Shown: positions 54,346 through 64,000 of the stretch, one piece after another
Layout of the letters: each line of letters starts with the position of its first letter
Position numbering within the stretch: the first letter of the stretch is position 1
NCBI GenBank assembly: GCA_014529385.2
Contig: CM043946.1
Location: 34,864,558 to 34,928,557, forward strand
Length of the DNA stretch: 64,000 nucleotides
Source of the DNA: Adiantum capillus-veneris
Taxonomy: Eukaryota; Streptophyta; Polypodiopsida; Polypodiales; Pteridaceae
Direction of reading: 5' to 3'
Position numbers and translations under genes: made by a program
The notes under the pieces: generated by a model
What the model was told of the DNA's origin: nothing
Databases searched by the model: none
What the model saw: the letters and a program-made list of their open reading frames with translations, nothing else

Positions 54346-56483
54346 TCCCTTAACACACCACTACAAAGTTAAACCCTTTATCGTTAAAATTTTCTTTGTC
54401 GTGTCTTACTCTGGGTATTTCAACTCTCCAATTGGTTGATTGATTGCACTTCCAACTGGTCTGGACTTGCTGGACCTTGTTGTTGGCTATCTGTAAAAAA
54501 CTTTAGACTCTGAAAATCTTTGTCAATGGTGGCTCTCCTTTTAGTAACATTCAATATTGACTAGGAATAACATGCAAGTATTTCCCATCCCAAGCTTCTT
54601 TTGGAAGGATTGGTTCCCCGTACAAGTTCTTCACACTGAATTGGCTAGTAAAATGTGTTGTCAGAGTTAAGTGGACTACCAGGCAGACTCAATTTACTGA
54701 GTATTCTCTATATTTGGCTGTTAGACTTTATATGCGTATAAAGTCTATTTGACAAAAATGGCAATATTTCTTCACTAGATGTTCTCTAGCATTCATATAA
54801 CTCCTAGAAACTTTCAAAATGCCAATTGGACCACTAAATAGTGTAAGTTACAATTTGATGCAGATTGATTTTGGATCTTTTTTCTGGTTTTTGGTACTTA
54901 CAAGCTCAAATGCTTTCCAATTTGAGTGTAATCTTGGCTATTGGCTTCTAAGGTCCCTTAGAATGCAAGGATATGCTATTTAGCTTTGGAAGTCAATAGG
55001 GTCAAAAAGACATTATATGCGTATAAAGTCTTTTTGACCAGATTGACTAAATTTTTGCAAGTTTGTGCTTCTAGTTGTGTGCTCATACTCCCGGTATGGT
55101 CTTAAGCAAAAACACATTATACGCATATAATGTCTTTTGGAGCCATTTGACATGAAATTTTCTCGAGAGGTAGCCCAACACTTATTCTCTGACTTGAGTT
55201 TGGGATCAAGTTTGTTCAAGTTGCCAAAAAGGGTGTGTAGAATGTTTGTATTTTTTCTTGGTCTTTTTAAGCTCAGATTTGATCCAAAATGCAATACAAT
55301 ATAAGCTATGGACTTCCCCAATTCTTTAGGAAACTTTGGGCATATACCTTTGTACCATTTGAGTCTATTCTGGGCAAAAATACTTTATACATGTATAAAG
55401 TCTATTTGACAAAAATGAACTTAAATATCAGTCCAAGGTTCTCTTTTGTGTGTACTCAAAGCATATGTGCTCAAAATCAAGTTTTGATGTCAATGATTCA
55501 CCAGTTCACCCTTTTCTTTGTTTTTGGTTAGAATTTGCAAAATTCTCTCCAGATGTAAAGTTGGCTGACCAAATGGTGTGGAATCTTGTAGTCAAGCTTA
55601 TAGACACCTCCCAAATGGCTTAGTGATGACAACATGCAGGATCTTTCCCAAATCTAGACAGGAGACATTATACGCGTAAAAAGTCTCCAATCTTAGAATT
55701 CAGATATGTTTCAACCTTAAGTTCCCCTAATTATCAACATCATGTACATGTGTTCACAGCAAAATTTTTAACCTCAAACGTGCTTACAAACACAAATTTT
55801 TGCTTTTTTCAGTTACAACCACTCCAAGTTTTGGCTTTTGGTCTCTAATTCTATGAAAATTTTTCCCGCTCAAGGTGTTCCTAGGGTATATATACTCCTT
55901 TGAACACTCTGGTACAGTCAATTTCCACAAGTTTGGTCTCTTTCTAGCCTTGGAGACTTTATACGCGTGTAAAGTCTAACCTTGCAAAATTTAGATTTTT
56001 ATGTGAAGGGTCCTTTTTGATGCCTTTTTATGCCCTCAACAATCCTCAATCATGCAAAACATTTTTATGAACCTTGTTTTGCATTGCTTCAACTAAGAAT
56101 CACTCTCTTTTCAAGATTTCAATGCAACCAATCGAGTCAAGCAAATTTTGATCGATGGACAGCTCTAGATCAAGATCAATTCATCTACCTAAAGCTACAC
56201 GTAAAAATTTAAAAAAATGGGCTTTTGCAATTGTGAGAAGATAAGCACTCAACTGACACACATGGACTAGCCAATGCTTTTATCACCTCTTCAACCACTC
56301 AAGCTCCCTAACCAATACAATTCTAGACTAAAACCATCAATAGGGGTGACCAAGGAAAGACACACGCTTTGTAGCATCTTTTTATAGGTCCAAACTAAAC
56401 TAAGATAGAATAGAATACTCTGGCACACTAGAGAAACTCTCACCTCATAGGATTAGTCTAAGGTCACCTACCTAGGGCTTCGG
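54346..56483 (-). other. Element D leader
   Basis: About 2.1 kb of non-coding sequence between primer site and gag. Apart from the palindromes the content is AT-rich with no preserved frame. Confidence 0.65.
54723..55977. repeat. Palindrome block 3 (element D leader)
   Basis: Six 24-bp sites: 54723, 55008, 55112, 55380, 55663 and 55954. The arms are AGAC(A/T)TTATA and complement around a four-base core (CGCG, TGCG, CGCA or CATG). Spacings are 285 (54723 to 55008), then 268, 283 and 291 (55112, 55380, 55663, 55954). Compared with B, arm positions 7-8 read TA instead of CC and the opposite arm has the matching change. Confidence 0.88.
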
Positions 56484-56501
56484 TCCCCATTAGTGGTGCC
56501 A
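56484..56501 (-). other. Element D primer-binding site (decayed)
   Basis: On the minus strand TGGCACCACTAATGGGGA, which matches the family's TGGCGCCGTTGCCGGGGA at 13 of 18 positions. It sits two bases from the LTR end ..CCAACA (56503 upward). Confidence 0.75.
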
Positions 56502-56502
56502 A

Positions 56503-56720
56503 TGTTGGCGGATATGCCACGAGCGAATGCTAGCATAATGAGAAAAAAACCAACAACTCTATGTCATCCAGGGGTGAAGCTTAACCCGTAGGTGCATGGA
56601 AAGAAGAAGATGGGTGTCAAACTCCTTCTTGACCTTCCAAGACAATCTCTAATCGAGGAAATCAAATCCAAGCGTTCTTATGCACTAGTGAAAGCAATTC
56701 AACCTACGATGGTAATTCTA
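56503..56720 (-). repeat. Element D LTR, 3' end only recognised
   Basis: Minus strand: order of words matches the last about 200 bp of the B LTR, ending in CGCCAACA. I cannot trace it further than about 56720. If it has B's length it would reach about 57450 and include the CT microsatellite. Confidence 0.65.

Positions 56721-59049
<2,329 letters not shown>

Positions 59050-59096
<47 letters not shown>
59050..59096. repeat. CT microsatellite, about 47 bp
   Basis: Pure CT repeat, between shorter CT tracts at 58934-58960 and the hexamer array that follows. Confidence 0.95.
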
Positions 59097-59100
<4 letters not shown>

Positions 59101-59149
59101 GCTCTTTATCTCTCTATTATGCATCGTAAAAACCTGCATATCCTTGCAA

Positions 59150-59325
59150 GCTCCATCCTTATCTCCATCTCCATTGGCATCTCCACCTCCACGTCTAGTT
59201 CCATATCCACCTCCATCTGCATCTCCATTTCCATTTCCATTTCCATCTCCATCTACAACTGCACCTGCACCTGCACCTCCATCTACATCTCCATCTCTAT
59301 TTCCATCTTCATCTCATATCCCCCT
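59150..59325. repeat. Imperfect TCCATC/TCCACC hexamer array
   Basis: About 29 imperfect copies of a six-base unit around tccatc, with variants cacctc, cacctg and tatctc. All frames can stay open here because of the periodicity, so the apparent Ser/Ile-rich and Pro-rich ORFs are by-products. Confidence 0.9.
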
Positions 59326-61064
59326 CTAGCTACAATGGATTTGCAAAACATCACCAACAAGCCTTTAAACTTCAGATTATATGTCCATTTGGAGTAGGCG
59401 TATTCAACTTTGCAAAACAGTCAAGACAATGGGTCTATTTCAATGGGCATGCTATGATTTCAAGAGAGGAAATCCATTGAACTTTGAATGGATGGTGCAA
59501 TTTGCGCCCTTGATCCTCAGACAAGTGCATTTCCACCATTTTGCATTATCATGTAGCTCTTACGCTTTTTGGGTGACGGCTATCACAGATTGTTCGTCTA
59601 TTTCTAGAGGATTTACACTTTGTACTTACAAGAACTCTCAACACATAATCAGATTCAAACAAAACTAGACATGTTGCAAGGTTAGCTCAAAAGGAACAAA
59701 TTTGGGCATGAGCCTTGATAGGAAAGGAGCAAATCATGGTGCATATAGCAGAATTAAGGAAGAAATGTGCAGAGACAAAGGTGAAGCTCGACAACGATAA
59801 AGAAAGCATCGATCCGGTTGTAGAAAATTACATGTGTTGACGGGAGCAAAGCGAACCCCGAACCCCGACGGCCTCTAAAATGCCAGGGACCAAATGGCAC
59901 GCCTCGAGACTGTCATGGTAAAGCGAACAGGGGGAACCACCTAGCTTTGAGCAGCTAGGACGCAGACCATGATGATATGAACACCACAAACTTACACACA
60001 CACAAATACACACACACACACACACAAATTCAGATTTGCAAACGATGAAAGCCCTCGGGGGTGTGAGGGAGAATTATTTCTACAGTATTTACAATGACCG
60101 TCCTTCCGGCGAGGCGGCACACCGTGGTGATAGAGAGGTAGGGAGAGAGAATGGTGAAAACTACTTGGTGCGTTCTCTAAGACGACTCAATGATTGTGAA
60201 GCTTGCTGCCAAGAGCGTGTGTACGGGTGTGCATATACCATTGGAGTCGAGACGTGGACGTGTGCATGGTGCAAATCCCAAGGCAAACCAACACACAAGC
60301 CCCCCTTTCCCCGTGATGCCAATAGTGTCAACTCTTCCCTCTACACTCTACCAAGTGCTAACCTCTCGTGGGCTGCCCCTTCCCAATAGTGACCTCTCAG
60401 TGCCAATTTATAGGTGTTGGCTGCTTGGATTATAGTAATCTCGGTGTGATTAGGATAAGCTAATCGGGGAGACAAAGCAAGTGGTGGGCTCGGTGTGGTT
60501 GACCCCAGATTTGTTTTGGCAAGTTATTAAAAGATGAGAATCTCTAGGTGGGCCTTTGTGACCATCACCTAGAGAGAGGGAATTTACCAAGTGGGAATTT
60601 TTACAATGGCTTGGGTGAAAACTGAAGAAATGATGAAAATAACCTATAAATGACTGATAATGGCATCGTGATTGTGTGATGCCGACGAATGGTGTGTTGC
60701 CGGTGCGTCGGTGTTGCGGGTACTTCTTTTCGGGATTGGCCAGGGCATGCCTTCAGCATATTTCTCCTTTTTGTTGTTGGCGGCATATGATTTGGGTCCT
60801 CCTTCTTTTCATTGTCGTCGTAGTCGTAGACCTCCTTCGGTTTTTTTTGTATTTTATCATGTGTGTATGTATGGGTGCATGTGGACGGATGTGTGTGTAT
60901 ATATATAGATGTGGGTGCCCATGCGTGAGTGTGTGTGTGTGTGTATTTGTATGTGTGTGCAAGCGTGTGTGGGAACGGGCTTGTATAATATTATATATAT
61001 ATAAATATATTTTCGGCTCTATTGATGGCGGTCTGCTACGCAAGGATGAGGGGTGGGGGGGGAT
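59326..61064. other. Intergenic stretch with AC/GT tracts
   Basis: No gene supported. (AC)n-rich tract at about 59993-60027; GT-rich stretches at 60890-60975. The GC-richer part 59836-60420 looks different in composition from its neighbours but shows no domain I recognise. Confidence 0.4.
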
Positions 61065-61202
<138 letters not shown>

Positions 61203-61524
61203 AAGAGTGGGGTTTGTGTGTGTGAGGTGTGTATAGAGAGAGAGAGAGAGAGAGAGGTTTTTGCGCCTTCTCAGGCCCGCGAGGGAGAGAGAGAGAGAGA
61301 GATTAATGCGGGCAGGCTCAAGCCGTAACAGAGCACGAGAGAGGGAGAGGGGATTGGAGGTGGTGAGGAAGGGAGAGGATGAGGGTGTGTGAGTGTGTGG
61401 TGTGTGTGTGTAGAGAGAGAATGTGCTCCGACTTCTTGTGTTGCACCTTCGGGCTGAGAAGAGCGAGAGGGAGAGAGAGAGAGAGAGAGAGAGAATGCCG
61501 GTTGGGGATCAGCGTGCAAGTTAT

Positions 61525-61530
61525 TACCTG
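61525..61530 (-). promoter_or_regulatory. Candidate 5' splice site
   Basis: On the minus strand CAG|GTAATA, at the point where the frame changes from complex protein sequence to simple-repeat translation. Inferred. Confidence 0.5.
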
Positions 61531-62328
61531 AGGTTGTTCAAGAAGATGCACAGGATGTTTGACATATGAATTTCTTCCAATACGCTTTCTGCACACATCC
61601 TTCTTATTGGGTGAAACACGAGTGTTAGACATCCAAAAAGAGAAGATCAAATCTTTCTCATCAGGTGTTATGAAACCACGATCCATGGGTTGTCGAGCAC
61701 ACAAAGAGATTGGCAAATTGCCATCACCTGCTGCCCTCAACCGATTCTTTGCAGCTATGAATTTCCTCTTGTGCAAATTTAGCAACTTAGATGCAGCTGA
61801 AACATTCACTTTTGAGGTAGATGTACACTCAACATTCATAAGCATTGTGGTGATGAACCTTTTAAGAAAGAGCTCATGTCCACTCTTGGGTAATTTGATT
61901 GCATCTATTGTGTTGCGTATGGATTCAATGAAGGTTGTTTGTGCCCTAGGCATTTCAAGGTCTCCTAGAGAAGTATGATTGACAAACTTGCACAAAATAT
62001 CTGAGTGTGATGCAACATCGAGGGCCTTTGTATGCCGATTGAAAAGCATAACAAGGTCATTGCAAAGTCTTTGACGCTTTGCATCATCAACACCATTTTG
62101 ATCATTATCTTCTTCACGTGCTACCTGCTCAAGCTTGTTCTTAGCACGCTGCTCCCTCTTTCTCCTAGCATGATATTCCTTGGCTGCATCAGCAGCATAC
62201 CTAGCACACAGTTCACAGTGAGGCTGAGAGCAGTCACATACAGTGTGAGATTCTTGCTTCATGCTAGAGAGAGAGAGATTGAGCGAGGTGATAGGCCTAC
62301 AGAGAGCAAGAGCAGTATATGACAGCAA
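61528..62328 (-). CDS. Unidentified protein, probable first exon
   Basis: Minus-strand open frame of about 267 codons ending at a strong donor-like CAG|GTAATA (exon end 61528, intron from 61527). Downstream codons to 61318 run into CT/GT repeats and are taken as intron. Either of two Met codons (62326-62328 or 62260-62262) could start it. Near the second is a Cys cluster C-D-C-S-Q-P-H-C-E-L-C-A-R-Y, then a basic Arg/Lys helix (ARRKREQRAKNKLEQVAREE), then a helical body, and a conserved-looking FITPDEKDLIFSFWMSNTRV with R-V-S-P-N-K-K-D-V. I do not recognise it with confidence. It could be a host gene exon or the N-terminal part of a transposon-derived gene. Confidence 0.5.
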
Positions 62329-62420
62329 TAGATGTGTGATAGTCCTACAAAGTAAAACAGCAATCTGAGCTCCTACACAGAGAGTTAGAGAGAGACAGGA
62401 AAACGAGAGAGCGGGAAGAC

Positions 62421-62575
62421 AAAGAGCTGGCTGACGTCCATAGTTAAGAGCTACTGAGTCGTCTTCTATATTTGAAAAAGAGACGTGGAAATAGTAATGG
62501 TGTAAAGAGCTGGCTGACGTGCATAGTTAAGAGGTACAGAGCCGTCTTCTATATTTAACAAAAAGCTGTGGAAAT
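62421..62575. repeat. Tandem duplication, 72-bp unit, period 83
   Basis: 62421-62492 and 62504-62575 both read aaagagctggctgacgt...atagttaagag...gtcttctatattt...gtggaaat, with about ten differences. It lies upstream of the minus-strand exon, so could be promoter-side sequence, but nothing proves that. Confidence 0.85.
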
Positions 62576-62689
62576 TCTATATTTAATTAAAAATCTGTTC
62601 AAAAGAATATATCGAATTGAACTAATAGAGATGGTTTTATGTACCGGTTATAAAACCTTTGTCCGGGACAAGGTTATTGGTCCACCTAT

Positions 62690-63705
62690 TCATGCATCCA
62701 CCCGTCTACCTCTACTTCTATATTGAATTCTTTTACTTTGACCGCATTTACAATGCCCATGCATTTCACTCTTACATTGTTTGCCATCTTGGCTCGGCAG
62801 GGTGCCGGCCTACTTACCTCTAGACCCAGATGGTGCATTGTCTTTTCACTCATGATGCATATTTGCGTGCCACCATCTATGTAGACGTTTGAGATTTGTT
62901 GCCCCTTGATGTGGGCATCCATGGTTGGTAGGATGTTGTTGAGATCCCTTCCAGAGATAGCCCCAGCCATCCTGGGTCTTGACTTCCTGGTACTTACCAT
63001 TTTTGTCCATTGCCTTCTCATCCTTGGTGCAAGGTGGAGTAATTGGGGCCAAGTTATCTTTGGGCCTTGCATTAACACATCATGAACTAAGTCATAGGGT
63101 TTTGCATACTCACCTAGTGAGAAGTCCACGATGTCTATCTTCCGTCGCGGTTTAGCTGCTTGCTTGCTAGACTCGGCCTTCCCTTTCATCTTCTCTTCTC
63201 TTTGAGATTCTTCCTCGTGCCTGGCACGCTTCACTCCCATAGAATCCACTTCTTCTACCTTTGCTTTCCCTTTATGCTTATCTCGAACCGACTCTTCTAC
63301 CTTTTCCTTCCCTTTAGCCTCCAAGCTAATAACACTCACCGCTTGGTTCACAGCAGGTGGTGGGGGTAGTGGCAGAATGAGAGGTTGGGGTGGTGGTTGC
63401 TGTTGTACAAATGGTCGAAGGATTTGGACTGGTGGGATTTGTCCTAGTTGCCTAGGTGGTGGTGGTCTTGCTCTTGGCGGAGAGATTTGATTTTGTCTCC
63501 CCCCTCTATTGAAATTTTGCGTCCTTGGGTGTGGGCAGTAGTACATTCCATGGCCGTCTTCCCCGCAGTTGTAACAGTGGTACTCTTGGTTCTTCCTTCT
63601 TTGTCCTCTTCCTTGTTCTGGATTCCTGATAGGTGCATGCCCTTGCTGCACCAGATGCACAGATAAATCTAGTTGGGTGGTGATAATTCTAGGTCGTGAA
63701 GCGTC
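62690..63705 (-). pseudogene. Element E: gypsy gag zinc knuckle and protease, interrupted
   Basis: Minus strand. Zinc knuckle CYNCGEDGHGMYYC (about 63535-63580, classical C-x2-C-x4-H-x4-C), a Pro/Gln-rich spacer, a Lys/Glu-rich charged stretch, then a retropepsin-like part S-N-V-Y-I-D-G-G-T-Q-I-C-I-M (about 62855-62895) with D-G-G in place of D-S/T-G, and K-M-A-N-N-V-R-V-K-C-M. The frame is open to about 62686, where similarity fades. It belongs to a different gypsy lineage from A-D. The N-terminal part is cut by the LTR at 63706; the open frame continues a few codons into that LTR by chance. Confidence 0.8.
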
Positions 63706-64000
63706 TGTTAAGTATGGAGCCTGATTTACCCTTGTAATTTTCTGTGGTAAAAGCACACATTTGTAAGGCCCCCATTATGAGGAGAAGCCATCGTGCGTGA
63801 AGGAAAATCACTCACCGAAAACCAAAATTTTCACGGACAAGAATCAGGTGCAACTTTAAAGGCCTCGGGGGCGGAGGCCCCCGAGACTTTTTTTTTCGCC
63901 GGAATATTATGGCCGTACGGCGGCCGGAAAGTGGTCGGAAAACAACCGGTGGGTTGGCCGGTGGCCGGTAGTCAATGGCCGATGGCCGGTGGTCGGAAGT
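63706..64000 (+). mobile_element. P2-family copia LTR, continues beyond the window
   Basis: TGTTAAGTATGG start and about 295 bp nearly identical to the P2 LTRs, including the start of the GC minisatellite. GCGTC at 63701-63705 is the likely target duplication. Whether it is a solo LTR or a full element cannot be seen. Confidence 0.95.

Larger units (their letters stand above)
54142..56720 (-). mobile_element. Element D: 5' end of a minus-strand gypsy element of the B family
   Basis: Reading on the minus strand: an LTR end (upper edge unknown, similarity traced to about 56720), a decayed tRNA-Asp-type primer site, a 2.1-kb leader with six palindromes, then the first codons of gag, stopping at 54142. 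The LTR end resembles that of B over about 200 bp (g-t-t-t-g-a-c-a-c-c-c, gggttaagcttc, gcctacgggt-type words in order). The rest of the element is absent. Confidence 0.8.

Overview
The window is plant nuclear DNA made almost entirely of nested and decayed transposable elements. The main pieces are Ty3/gypsy elements with a primer-binding site matching the 3' end of tRNA-Asp, Ty1/copia elements with an initiator-Met-tRNA site, and a CACTA-type DNA transposon of the plant TNP2 kind. Very long CT, TG and poly-C runs and elements of 18-27 kb point to a large, repeat-rich land-plant genome. The species cannot be read from the sequence. A fern or other non-seed plant would fit, but that is only a guess. 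No intact host gene is evident; the best candidate for non-LTR coding sequence is one exon-like ORF near 61.5-62.3 kb.

Layout. A degraded minus-strand gypsy element (A) runs from about 37.8 kb down to 1.9 kb. It is split by a plus-strand gypsy element (C, 2655-30196) with LTRs of 1070 and 1054 bp and a perfect ACATG target duplication. Inside C lies a second plus-strand gypsy element (B, 4321-22715) whose left edge was lost in a deletion. The gag-proximal part of A plus adjoining CACTA sequence exists as two direct copies (36265-42304 and 42305-49936). A 5'-truncated copia (P1) sits in the first copy and a nearly intact, recent copia (P2, 43104-48711) in the second. Each copy shows the empty site of the other's copia. 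From 49.7 to 54 kb lies a decayed CACTA transposon. From 54.1 to at least 56.7 kb lies the 5' end of another minus-strand gypsy copy (D). The stretch from 57 to 62 kb is microsatellite-rich. The window ends in a minus-strand gypsy gag-protease (E) interrupted by another P2-family LTR.

The gypsy family (A, B, C, D) is the most interesting content. Its shared plan is: LTR, tRNA-Asp primer site, long leader, a Gag with an N-terminal extension and up to three short zinc knuckles, protease, RT, RNase H, integrase with two successive zinc-binding modules, then a second aspartic-protease-like domain downstream of integrase and a basic tail with repeated W-x-P-K-like motifs. B also carries a 3.4-kb accessory reading frame before its 3' LTR, with nine in-frame stops but no frameshift. 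The leaders of B and D, and the region before B's accessory frame, carry 24-bp palindromes at about 270-297-bp intervals. The palindromes differ between B and D by compensated changes in both arms. None of the gypsy copies here is intact: B lacks the RT catalytic part, C lacks RT, RNase H and integrase, A lacks the integrase core, and D is only a 5' end.
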